Assembly: GCA_024752435.1 (NCBI GenBank)
Contig: CP103026.1
Coordinates: 1,054,001 to 1,118,000 of the forward strand
Source of the DNA: Allantophomopsis cytisporea
Taxonomy: Eukaryota; Ascomycota; Leotiomycetes; Phacidiales; Phacidiaceae
Length of the DNA stretch: 64,000 nucleotides
Direction: 5' to 3'
Positions 1 through 11,788 of the stretch are shown one piece after another. A model generated the notes under the pieces. The model saw nothing but the letters and a program-made list of their open reading frames with translations, ran no database searches and was not told where the DNA came from. The translations under genes and the position numbers were made by a program. Each line of letters opens with the position of its first letter. The stretch's first letter is position 1.

Positions 1-1063
1 TTGCTTGGGCTTTTGCACGGTGCTTATGGTCTTGGTGCAACTATCAGTCCATTGGTAGCAACGACTATGATCACAAGAGCGAATTTGCAGTGGTTTAAGT
101 TCTATTACATCATGGTGAGCATGAAAAGTGTCAGTAAGTCACCTTGTCATCCCTGACATTTTTACAGATTGCTGTGGCGGTATTAGAGTTATGTCTTGCC
201 GTCTTAGCTTTCTGGTCGAATGATGGTGCTGCTCATCGACGCGCACACCCACGCTCCTCGAATACCAGAAGTTCACAAACTCGCGAAACGTTGACGAACA
301 AAATTTCTTGGATCTGTGCCATTTTCCTCCTTGGCTATGTTGGTGTTGAGGTCTCCCTTGGGGGTTGGTTGGTTACATTCATGCTACGAGTGCGTCATGG
401 AACGCCGTTCGCGTCTGGAATGACTGTGACTGGCTTTTGTAAGCGCACTTGAACAATGTTCTCTATGAATCCACGCTGATTTTATAGGGCTGGGAATCGC
501 AGTTGGAAGGATCATCCTGGGGTTCACAACGCCTAGGATTGGAGAGAAACTGGCTATTGCAATCTATTTACTGCTAAGCATGGGGCTAGAATTATTATTC
601 TGGCTTGTTCCAAGCTTTGTAACATCTGCTATTATGGCTGGCCTTCTTGGTATGACATAAATTCATACATATATTCATTCGGATAGTCAACATTTCTAAC
701 AAGCCTTAAGGGTTCTTTCTCGGCCCATTGTTTCCAGCTGCAATCGTCGTCGCTACAAAACTGTTACCTCACCACCTTCATGTGTCGGCAATCGGATTTG
801 CTGCTGCGTTTGGCGGAGGCGGTGCAGCTTTGTTTCCGTTTATTGTTGGCGCCATTGCTTCAGCAAAAGGGGTACAGGTGCTGCAACCTGTGGTTTTGGC
901 ATTGCTAGCAGCAATACTTGGGCTATGGTGCGCACTACCTGGTGGGTTCAGAAAGAAAGCATTGGAAATGCCTTTAGAAGACCGTGAAGAGGGATCGAAT
1001 GACGAATTGCAATGGGTCAAGAAGAGCATTGACAAATTACGTAGAAGAACAGGCCTTGCCTGA
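1..1063 (+). CDS. MFS transporter, C-terminal part (5' truncated by window)
   Basis: Membrane permease of the major facilitator superfamily; substrate unknown, with an overall feel of the fungal fucose-permease/BSC6-like group. Exons 1-114, 168-438, 488-649 and 711-1063 join in frame across three short GT-AG introns, and the stop is TGA at 1061. The visible part holds several hydrophobic helices: the Gly-rich helix beginning GLLHGAYGLGATISPL, a helix in 168-230, one near 300-390, one in 520-640, and a last pair around 780-940 with the stretch AAAFGGGGAALFPF. The C-terminal tail is charged and cytosolic-looking. The N-terminal half lies outside the window. The family call is firm from the helix pattern; the substrate cannot be inferred. 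Confidence 0.8.
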
Positions 1064-3679
1064 GATCAGGTATGAGATGTCAAGATTCTCGGAAAAGAGG
1101 TATACGAGAAACAACTACAGCGTAGAACATATGATGGCGAAATTGAAGGAGTATGCAAAGTAGCTGTGTAGGGAGACTTACATAGGCTGGGTACATATAT
1201 ATTTGTATCCTCGGCTACTGAAAGTTCCAGCTAAAATCTGAGTGTAGCCGCGAGAATCTGCGTACAACCTTACAAGCTCGCTGTTTGAAAATACACCTGG
1301 TGCACATAAAATTGTTGTTTTTACTAACTACTAGATTAGGAGCTCAAGAGCCTACATTGGCGCTGTCTTATAGAAATCGGGCGTCATGAAGGTGCCACTA
1401 GTCGAAAATTATGCTCAGTACCGTATGTACAATAGCTACGACTTAGACCTACGTATCTCATTCTTATAGTGAATCGGCTTGAATTTCAACTATGGCGTAT
1501 CTGCTCTACTTAGGACAATTCCCACCAAGCACGTTACTACTGCCAAGCCAGGCTTTATAAGTAAGGTCGGAAAGTCGCGTGACTTTGCTGGAGCCTAAGA
1601 GTAAATAGATCTCATTGACTCCAAGCTCTCCTTCCCCACTACATATCACTTTGGCTCTCTAATCGAGGTCAAATCGAGCATCGTTTTTTTTATTCGGCCT
1701 GATTCTGAAAAGATTGCTCTCCCATATGAACATGTTCATGGGACCAAGCAAGTGCAAATTGCTCACATCACTAAGTCAACTTTCTCAAGCTTAGCTCCCT
1801 TGCTGTGACCGATTCAAAGAAAACACATGTTGAACACGTTCAAAGTTACGCAACGGTATTTCAGACGCTTTCGCTTTCATTTCACTGCACACTGTCTCTC
1901 CGTTTTGACATAAGGCAACGATAACAATATCTCATTCAACATGTCAACTGCAAGTACTTGGCTTTTCTGTTCCTGGAACCACATAAGACAGATACTCACA
2001 ATGCCGCTGAAGCGGGTAAGTATCAGTATACAGCATATCATATGAACATGTTCACACGATGACACTAAAACAAGTAGAGCTTTCCTAGCTTCTGCTAGCT
2101 AAAGGTATCTTACCGATTATAACGCGTATATCTTACAAACTATTTCTTTTATAGATTGGGATGACTAATTTCTAGTTGCTAGATAGAATACTTATACATC
2201 TTACGGAAAATATAACGGTATTCTGCTACTATAGATATGTTAACAAGAATATAATCAAGAGGACTATAGAAGCGTCATTACGATATAAGATTGGCGGGAC
2301 GACTTATAAGAGAAGTAAGTATTTAGTCTTGCTCGAGTATAGAGTTTCTGCTTGTATAGATAGATGAGAATCCATTAGGAGATAGAGAACTTGGATTTCT
2401 TATTGATGATAAAATTATTATCTACTATCAAACTTTTTAACGGTGACATATCTAAATACACTCGACACTGCCGACTCTTTCGGATAGCGACTAGTGTTTC
2501 CTAATAGTGTCTCGAAGGTAGCGCTATTATTATCTTTTCTTCGGGTACTATACACGTCGGGTTTACCTTACTGTGATGACTACTGAGGGCAGCAGCCAGA
2601 TTCCAGATGAAATCCTGGAAGACCACGGGAATTCCTTGGATTCTATGTATCAATACTTCTGGATGCTAAGTGAGCATTACAATATTGGTGGTTGAGCCGT
2701 TTGAGTTATATATCACAAAGAGATGTTTGTGCTGGCCAAATACAGTTATACCGAGTCACAACATAATGCAAACTGCGTTGATAAAGTACGAAGAGTTTTG
2801 GAATTTGGTGGAATCTTCCTGTCCGAGAAGCGAACCAGTCTTTCCGGCTAAGAATGGGCTGTTTGCGAACTCTTTGTGTAGATCCCGAACCGCTCGATTG
2901 GCACCGTGGAACACTTGAAGGTCGTCTATATATGCAGAAGTTCATCAAACCATCAATCGTGTTGACAGCTGATCTCCGACACAGTCCACAGGAACGAGCA
3001 CTCCACATTCAAAAATGAAGAAGATAAAGGGAGATCCTGGGCATGAAGTATTAGGTCAAAGGTATATAGCACGTCTAGTTTGATTACAATGCTATCTTAA
3101 ATGGGTCTTCAAATTTGCTTTCATCTTTGCATATATAACTTTCGTGACTAAGCTAAAACTTCTTATAAGTCATTATCCTCATGTTTACAATGGAGACGAG
3201 AAGATGTTCGACCATTTTACAGTCAGGTGATTGATTTTATAGCTGTGTATTTGTCATCGACACTATATATTCTTAGGAGCTATAATAGTCCCAAGAATTG
3301 TATGTAAACGACATCTTCGCTCCCAACTCTGATAATTCAGCATTGGTCTCGTACTCTGCCTACTCTATTGTGTGCACTTCGACGTAGCGGTGGTAACAAT
3401 ACAGTGTCGTCCACTCATCAACACATAACACAATACTTTGACCCTTTCGCTTTAAGTCCATTGTGAACAGAAATTGGGTTGTTACCAGACGTAAACTTTT
3501 GGTCACGAAATACGATGCTATCAGCTTTACGATTGAGGCTTGCAGTCATCAGAGCTTAAGCATTAAGTCTTTTTGACACATCATGAATTTGATTGGTATC
3601 TATATGCAATGGCCTTGATATCTCTGTTGGATGTAAACCACTCGTAACTTCATATGAGCATCACAGCCTTGCTGTCAAT
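1064..3679. other. Convergent intergenic stretch, no supported gene
   Basis: Lies between the 3' ends of the MFS transporter and the isoleucyl-tRNA synthetase. Open frames are short and none shows a recognisable domain. The part from about 2090 to 2560 is AT-rich with many TA steps and could be a small decayed repeat. Sequence like catatgaacatgttca occurs near 1725 and again near 2038. I see no clear RNA gene. Confidence 0.5.
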
Positions 3680-6600
3680 CTACAACCTAACAAGTCGAAG
3701 CATGAATGTTGCCTTTTGAATCTCCTGCTCCTCCTCCAGGATGACATCGTCCTTTGTGCCTCCCTCCTGGGTCTGTACTTCAGTGGCAGCATGCTTGTCG
3801 AGAGGTCTACGAAGTGCCTTCTCAAGACCTTTAGCCTGGCTGACAAAAACATGCTCAAGACCTATGCTATCGGGGTCTGCAGTGACATTGTACTCCATCT
3901 TGATGTCATCGGTTGGCTGGAGGCCGGCCTTCTTGCGGAGTCTTTGCACACGATTAATGATCTCGCGAGCTAAACCCTCGTCTGCGAGCTCCGGGTACAA
4001 TTCGGCATCCAAGATAATGAGGACATCATCATCGGTATTGGTTTCAAGGTTCTTAGAAGCTTCATCCTCTTTCAATCCACGCTTGACCAGGAGATCGCCT
4101 TGTTCGAGTTCGATGCCAGCAACATTGATGGTCTTCTTGATGACAAAATCATGGACCTGTTCGCTAGTGAGATCTGGCAAAGCCTTCTTCACCTTTTGTA
4201 CTTCTTTCTTCAACTTCTTTCCAAGGACAGGCCAGTCTGCACCAACACTGTATTGGACGTTATATTTGGCTTCGTCAGATGACAATACTAAATCTCGAAC
4301 GTTCAACTCTTCGGTGATGTACCCTTCCAATGAACGGACGTCGTCTAAGTATACTGGGTCTGGGTGGATGACAATCAAGGTCTTCAGTGGTGTCTTCAAA
4401 CCGACAGTACGACGCTCACGAGATACTCTGGCGAGCTCGATGACGCGCTGCATGCGGCCTACTCTTCGCTCAATTGCTTCATCGAAGAGTTCCTCTCGAA
4501 CATCTGGGAATGGAAGGAAGTGAACACTTCTTGAGTCCTCTCCTTGAAGGGATTTTGGAATATGAGGAAGGAGGCGTTGATAGATGTTGTCGGTGATGAA
4601 AGGGGTGAATGGGGCCAGACCACGGGTGAGAGTGAACAGTACCTCAAAGAGAGTGTTCAATGCGTGCTTGGTATCTTCAAGTCCGAGCTCACCCTTCAGT
4701 CTCTTGCGGTTGAAACGAATATACCAGTTGGTAGTGTTGTCAATCAAATCCAACAAACGTGGAACAACCGTATACAAACGGTAACCTGTGCGGGTTAGCA
4801 AATCTTCTAACGAGCCATAAGTCAAAACTCTTACCAGCCATCTCTTCGTTGACGAATTTGAGAAGACTTTGACAACTAGCCAAAATCCATCGATCCATCA
4901 CGTTGGTATTCTTGGTCCCAGCAGAGGGGTCAAACACGTAATCGACGTTCTCGATCTTCTTCAGCAGTGCTACTTGGCCCTCGAAGAACTTATAGCTGTT
5001 CCATAACGGAAGAAGGACTTTGGCCACCACCTCTTTGACTCCTGATTCTTTAAAACGTAGTGGCTCCGCACGAACAACAGGTGAGTTGATCAAATATAGG
5101 CGCAACGCGTCCGAACCATACTTCTCCATTACAATACTAGGATCCGGGTAGTTCTTCAATCGTTTCGACATCTTCTTGCCGTCTTCTGCGAGAACAATGC
5201 CGTTGACGACGCAATTCTTGAAAGGCGAAACACCAAAGAGATGCGTTCCAAGAACCAACATCGTGTAGAACCAACCTCTGGTCTGGTCAAGACCTTCAGC
5301 AATGAAGTCGCCGGGGAATGACTTTTCGAAGGTTTCTTTGTTCTCGAAGGGGTAATGCTGAGCGGCGTAAGGCATGCTTCCTGACTCAAACCAGCAGTCA
5401 AATACCTCCTCAACACGTCGCAACACACCTTTGCCCATCTTGCTAGGGATGGTGATCTGGTCAATCTTGTCACGGTGGATGTCTGTAAGCTCTCCCTCAT
5501 AACCACTCAACTCCTTGAGCTCAGCTACACTGCCGACACAGATGCGTTCTTGCAAGTCATCGCTAACCCACAACGGAATTGGAGTGCCCCAGTACCTGTT
5601 TCTTGATACGTTCCAATCGCGAGCGTTTGTGATCCAATTAGCAAAGCGCTTTTCTTTGACGAAAGAGGGGACCCAGTGGGATCCTTCAATATTTTTGAGC
5701 ATCTGTGGCACGATTTCCGGAATTCTGACGAACCATGCAGGAACAGCGCGGTAGATCAGTGGTGTATCGGATCTGTAGCACATTGGGTAGCTATGCTTGA
5801 TCTGAGAATCCACGATGAGTCTGCCAGTTCCCTTCAAGTGCTTAATGATGGCTTTGTCTGCAGCCTTCACATGCATACCAGCAAAGTCGCGGACTTCCGC
5901 TGTGAAAATACCGCGCTCATCGACTGGATTTGGCGGCGCACGATGTTCACTGATGACTCCAGCAGCCATGGCAACGTTGTAATCTTCCTCGCCGAAAGCT
6001 GGGGCTTGGTGGACAATACCCACACCACTGTCATCCGTGACATAGTCAGCGTTCAAAACCTGGAATCCCTTGTCTTTGAAATCTTCGTAGAAGTAATCAA
6101 ATAATGGCTCGTATTTCCAACCGAGCATATCGCGTCCCTTGATTTTCTCCAGAATCTTGTATTTGGCTTTCTTGGGATCCTTGTACAGCGTACCGAGTAA
6201 TTTTTCGAGCAGGATGTAGTTTTGGCCTGACTTCTCGTCAAAGATCTTGACATACTCAAAATCCGGATGCGCCGCCAGTCCTGTGTGTGAAGGCAGTGTC
6301 CACGGTGTTGTAGTCCATGCGAGCAAGCTTGTCTTCGGATCTTCAAGGAGAGGGAAAGAAACGACAACAGCAGGGTCTTGAACGTCCTGGTAATTTTGGT
6401 TGGCTTCGAAATTACTCAAGGCTGTTGTGAGGGCAGTTGAGTATGGCATGACCTTGTATCCCTGGTAGACAGAGCCTTTGTCGAATAATTGTCTAAACAC
6501 CCACCAGGTGGATTCCATGTATGAGGTGTCCATAGTCTATGTTACATGGTCAATGTTTTTCATAACGACGGAAAATTCGGTAATCAAACTTACCTTGTAG

Positions 6601-7072
6601 TCATTGTCGAAATCAATCCAACGTCCAAGCCTATCAATTGTGGTGCGCCATTCACTGGAATATCTCATGACAATGGCTCGGCATTCTTCGTTGTATTTGT
6701 CCAAGCCCATCTTCAATACTGCATCCTTTCCTGAAATACCAAACTTCTTATCAATCTCATGCTCGATCGGAAGACCATGTGTATCCCAACCGAAGCGTCG
6801 CTCGACATGGTAACCTTTCATGGACCAGTAGCGCGGGATGATGTCCTTGATCGTGGAAGCAAGTAAATGTCCATAATGAGGAAGACCTGTAGCAAAAGGT
6901 GGCCCATCATAAAATGTATAGGGTTTTCGTCCTTGGGATAATTCGATCTAGTCATGTCAACAAAATTCAGTAACATTGTGCATTCGTAATAGCTCACCTG
7001 GCGCTCAAAGGCCTTGATTTCCTTCCACCGCTGAAGTACAGCTTCTTCTTCCTTTGGGAAGTCAATAGACAT
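3680..7072 (-). CDS. ILS1: Cytosolic isoleucyl-tRNA synthetase
   Basis: Class I aminoacyl-tRNA synthetase that charges tRNA-Ile in the cytosol. Exons on the minus strand are 7072-6998, 6947-6594, 6536-4835 and 4785-3680; the three introns are 50, 57 and 49 nt, and joining gives about 1078 residues, a normal length for the eukaryotic enzyme. The HIGH-type signature is HYGH at residues 49-52 in GPPFATGLPHYGH. The KMSKS-type loop is KMSKR near residue 598. The editing region lies between them, and the anticodon-binding domain begins around residue 710 (YRLYTVVPRLLDLIDNTTNW). The start ATG at 7072 opens with MSIDFPKEEE, the conserved N-terminus of this family. No mitochondrial presequence is seen, so this is the cytosolic enzyme. 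The last dozen residues are poorly conserved. Confidence 0.96.
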
Positions 7073-7748
7073 GGCCTCTGCTGCAATCCAGAACGCCCTG
7101 GTATATATCTATGATCCCACGGGATTGTTTGTCAGTGTTGAAGCCTTGGTGACCACGATAGCCGCGCAGTGTTATAGTATTTTATATGAGAATCTAGGTT
7201 GGAGTTACTCATACCTTTAGTTGGTGGGGTTTCGGAGAAACGTATAGCCGCGAATATTTTTGTTTCCGGCGCGCAGTGTAAGGCACACAAGGTGAGTCAG
7301 AATCCAGCATATGCAACAGACATCTATGCAGTATGTGTCACAAAAGGCTTCAAAGTATGGAAGATGGCAAGATGAATTACAGAAGTGCACATCTGTAGCT
7401 TGTGGGAGTAACAAAGTTATTACAGGAGTAGTTGTGGTGCACTAATGGGCTCTTAGGTACCATATACCACCCCTTCAGAAAATGCGCTACGATTTTGAGT
7501 AATTGAACACCCTCTTAGTTTCGTTAAGCTTAGTAGGATGTCTCAGGAAGCTTGCCCATCATTAATATTATGGCAAAATTTCCAGGGGAAAAAATATAAT
7601 AAGCAAGCGTATGCTATCTATGCTACGTGTCCAGATTTCAATCCCTTTTCTACGCCATCGAACATACCTCCCAGGTCAAGTGTACTTTGATACATTCAGA
7701 TCTGAATACAGCTCTAATAAATTAAAGTGAACCTTTGTCAGTTGATAA
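7073..7748. other. Intergenic: ILS1 promoter and USO1 3' flank
   Basis: About 680 bp between the start of the synthetase gene and the stop of USO1, both on the minus strand, so it must hold the ILS1 promoter and the USO1 3' UTR. The 7440-7700 part is AT-rich. No gene is supported. Confidence 0.5.
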
Positions 7749-10700
7749 TCAATCCACATCTGACTCATCTTCGTTCTCGTCCTCATCCTCATCAGCATCT
7801 TCGTCGTCCGACAGGACTTCGCCTAAGGACTTAAGTCGTTCCTAAATTCTCAGTTGGAACTCAGTCAGAATGGGGATGCGACTTCCTACCTTGTATTTTG
7901 ACACCTTCTCCTCAAGATCACCGAACACCATCAGGAGATCATCGAGTTCACCTTGCACAGCATCCTTGGCCGAGTCTTTCTCCGCGAGTGCCCTTTCCTT
8001 GTCCGCAAGCATCTTTGTGTTTTCAGCAACGGAGCCGTCTTTTTCTGCTAGCGCTTCTTCTTTCGTAGCAAGTGCTGCCTCCAGCTGTAACATAGTAAGC
8101 ATCGGCACATATTGAGTGATTTTGTACGACGATCTCTGAGGAGCAACATCAAGTACGTACTTGTAATAGTCTCTCGTGGCTTGCCCTTTCGCGTGCTTCA
8201 CAAGTAGCAGCTTTTTCCTCGACTGCTTTAGACTTTAAGGTCTGAGTTTCAAGTAATTCTTGTAGAACTGAAAGTTCTTTTTCACCCTGAATGGCCTTGT
8301 TTTCGAACCGCTTGGCGAGTGATGTTTGAACCTCCAACTGCTTGAGCAGCTCCTCGCGAGTAGACATTAGCTCATCAGCATGATCTTTGGTGGCCTGCTT
8401 CTATGTAAGCTGTTTATTGTTCAAGGTTCGTGGTAGATCTTTGAACGCCTACCTTTTCTAGTTCGCCTTGTAATTTAGCTATTGTCGTTTTCAAATCAGC
8501 AATTTCAGCATCAGTTCGTCGCCTAATTCGATCTATATCACCTTCAGCTGCCCGTCGAACGTGATCCAACTGCCTTTGTAGGTCTTGAATCTTTCTCTCA
8601 CTATCCAACTCAAGTTTCCTAGGCATATTAGCAGCGAGCCCGCAAAAGATGTAAGCTGAAGCATTACCTCACATATTCTTCATGCTGGCGTAGACTTTCC
8701 TTGTGTGTTTTCTCGTTGTCCGCTCGAAATTTGCTGCACATATCAGTATAAGTTTCCGTGAAACTGCGAAAACATATGCTGACCTCATCTCTTCTTCTTG
8801 GTGACGTTGAAGAGCATCGTTAACCTTCTTAATTCTTGCAAATTCAATCGCCGCGGTCTCCTTGGCTCTCTTGTTATCAGCCTGCTCCTGGCCGAACTTT
8901 CTATCCAAGGTAACAAGTCTTGACTCGGCTTCTTCGAGGGCCATTGACTTCTCTTTGACCTCAGCACGAAGTGAATCAACCATATCCCGAGATATTCCCT
9001 TCTGTATTCCGTTTGTGACAATAGGGATTTCAAAGCCTGGATCACGATCGATCGCACGGATTAATCGACTGAAATTATCCTTTGCAAAATCCACAAAGGT
9101 TTGGTCAAAGAACACATCTGGAAGCATTCCAAAGGGTGTCGAATCAAGTCTTTGGGGGATAACCTCGAAATCCCGTAATGATGTGTGGTTTCGAAGCTTA
9201 GTAATTCGATCGATGTATAGTTCTCTTCCCATCCGAGATAGCAAAATAGGATGTAATGTTGCTCGAGGAATAGGTGAGTCTTTGGTAGAGAATTCATAGA
9301 CTATTCCGAGCAACATGGCACATAATCCCTGAACAATCGGACTATCCACATTATTCTGTACCACAACTTGTACAAGACTCTGGATGTTGCTGCCCTCACT
9401 CAGGAAATCATTCACAGCATCTGGATCTTCGAACAGCCATCCGCATAGCAGCATCAAATAAGCTACAAGAACGCGTTCATCCACGCTCTTCGTGATACCA
9501 GTAATGAGGTTGGCACTAATAGTCTGGATACAAGTAACAACCTCTTCACCTTTCTCAGCATCTCCTTCCGCTACGGTCATGGCCAATGTCTTGGCCTCAG
9601 CGTCCTCAAAAATAAGATGGAACAAAATGACTGCGGCAAGCCAATGCCGGTACGGGTCAACGGTACCGGAAGCGTCAGAATTTCTCAACAGTGTTGTTAA
9701 GACGTTAGCAGTTTCATCCGCCCCTGACAAATAACCTTCGATGGCGCGACGAATAAAGTGCAATCTAATGCCCGGGTGTTGGAAAAGATATGCTTTCATG
9801 CATTCGCATGCGGCAAGACGGGTATCAAAGGCTTGCAAAGAGGTTACGCTCAATGTAAGATCCAGCAGCCCATCTATTACATAGACCTTGGGAATACCTT
9901 TCTCCGCATCTTTGGTGTTAGGGCTGAGCAAGGGATCGTCGAGGACAGATGTGACCTGCAACTGAGCGAATGCTTCCTGTAGATTGCGATTGCCTCTGAT
10001 CAGATCGGCGCATGTCACGAGGGCCTGGCGTATTCGTTAGCTCATTAAACAAACGGTCAAAGCATTGCAATCACACCTCTGACTTTATACGCATCTCTGT
10101 TGAGCGACTGAATGATAGTTGTAATGCTTGAGTCAGTACCCCGTTCTGCCAAAATGAAGCTTGGTTCAAGTGAACACCAACTGCACCCCTGACAAGGAAA
10201 AGCCTGATCACAGCGAGCAATGCAAAGACGTTTCGGCCACGTTGCTCGCGGACCCAATCTGCTACTTCGTCCGTATCTTCTTGGCCGCTTAAAGCATCTT
10301 TGAGCAAACGGGCGAGTTTTGGCACACATCCTGTCTCGCGGAAAAATGACTGGTTTGAGGTGTTCAGACGAAGAAGATTTGCCAATAAGACTAAGCAATC
10401 CTCGACGATCCTATCTCCATGCATCAGAGATCCCTCCTGATTGATGATGTGAAATACTCGATCAAAAGTGTTTTCGAATGCAACGAGCTTCTGCAATTCT
10501 GTTGACTCTGGTGTCAAGGACGTCAACAACGCAACACCCTCATTTCTAACAACATCTCTCGAATCATCAAGGACTGAAACAAGCCTTGAGATGCCCAGCG
10601 GCGCCGTAAATACACATTCTTCAGTCCTGGCAGGACGCAACAAAAGAATTGCGAGAAGAAGCTGCAGAGAATACAGCCGAGAATAAAAATCGTTGGTATC

Positions 10701-11060
10701 GAGTAGATCCAAGAGTACGGTAATGTTATTTTGTCTCTGGGTGAACTCGTCTGCAAGCCACAATGTGATTTCTTCTGAAGCTTCGGGGCTATTTTCGTTG
10801 GGATTGAACAACATTAACAAGGTCTCCAGTACGACCTTGACTGTATCGACATCCTCTCCGTCATTGTTGAGACTCCCTATCAAGCCTCGTAATGCGCCCG
10901 ATGCAACTGAGGCTGGATATTCCTTTGCGAAGCTTCGAAGGCCAAGTATGGCAGCGCGGCGATCTTCTAATAATGTCGCAGACGTAAGACGACCCGATAA
11001 TGTGCTGATCGTTTCAGTGGCGGTCTGCTTTTTAGCTGGAGTCGTTGCAATTGCGAACAT
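7749..11060 (-). CDS. USO1: Uso1/p115 vesicle-tethering protein
   Basis: Peripheral Golgi/ER tether that brings COPII vesicles to the cis-Golgi before SNARE fusion, acting with Ypt1/Rab1. Seven exons on the minus strand: 11060-10077, 10024-8784, 8733-8668, 8618-8453, 8400-8161, 8084-7890 and 7841-7749, about 994 residues. The N-terminal roughly 700 residues form the armadillo-like head; ATLLEDRRAAILGLRSFAKE near residue 25 is characteristic. Residues from about 720 are coiled coil rich in E, K, Q and L, with repeated ALAEKD units coded near 8060-7950. The last 20 residues are a D/E run, the acidic tail typical of Uso1/p115. The start is the ATG at 11060 (MFAIATTPAKKQ). The third intron uses GTAATG, since the nearby GTGAGG would break the frame. 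Confidence 0.92.
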
Positions 11061-11788
11061 TGCTACCAACAGCAGCCATTAGCTGGCGGGAAAGGTCGAG
11101 CTCTAAATGCTCCTTTAAGGCGATGGGCAGTAAAGCATCGCAAGGCAAGACGAATGTGACTGAGTATATTAATCTACAAAAAGAGGTCGAATAGAAAAGC
11201 GAAACGTGGCTAAATGAGGTGCGTGTAGCTATGCAAAGTCTAGTGTCAAGTTGTATGAAGTTGTATTTAATCCAGAATTATTCCCATAATAACACGCAGA
11301 CATGGGGAACGACCTGTTGCTGCTGCACGAACCCTGAGCCGGTAGTCCAATCAAAATGTCAAATCGCTAAAGGAAGGTACCAAGGTGAGGTAGGGAACTG
11401 CAAGGCTGGCTACTAAAGTATTGCGGCCGCCTCCAACTGAGGTAGTCTACAATAAGCTAGAGGCGGACCCTAATAATGAGATCTGAAGTTGAAGCTTGCA
11501 GCCGCGCGATAATGTATATTTTCGTGACGTCGGTTCAGACTGTTATCATTTCTGTTTCGAAGGCGATCCCTTTACACTTCAGTCGCACCTGCAAGTTCTT
11601 CAGAGGATTTTAGGAACGAAATATATGGGTTTCTTTGCGTCAACAAGTCCTTTATTCTTGCTGCTGCAGTCCTGCTGCACTCCCGGCTAATTCGAAGCTA
11701 TTCCGACGTTGATATAAGCATACAAGATCATCACATACACCTGTCTTGCCATAGATACCGGCAATCTTTCTCCAGTCAAGCAGTCGAC
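11061..11788. promoter_or_regulatory. Divergent promoter region between USO1 and RAT1
   Basis: The two genes are transcribed away from each other with 728 bp between their start codons, so both promoters and 5' UTRs should lie here. No specific factor site can be assigned with confidence, and no coding frame in it is supported. Confidence 0.5.

Noticed and set aside
3741..4523. 260-codon plus-strand open frame
   Set aside because: It is the antisense of the isoleucyl-tRNA synthetase last exon; the Ser-rich translation has no domain.
8668..8672. GTGAGG donor at 8672 in the third USO1 intron
   Set aside because: It moves the junction by five bases and breaks the frame of the coiled coil; GTAATG at 8667 fits.
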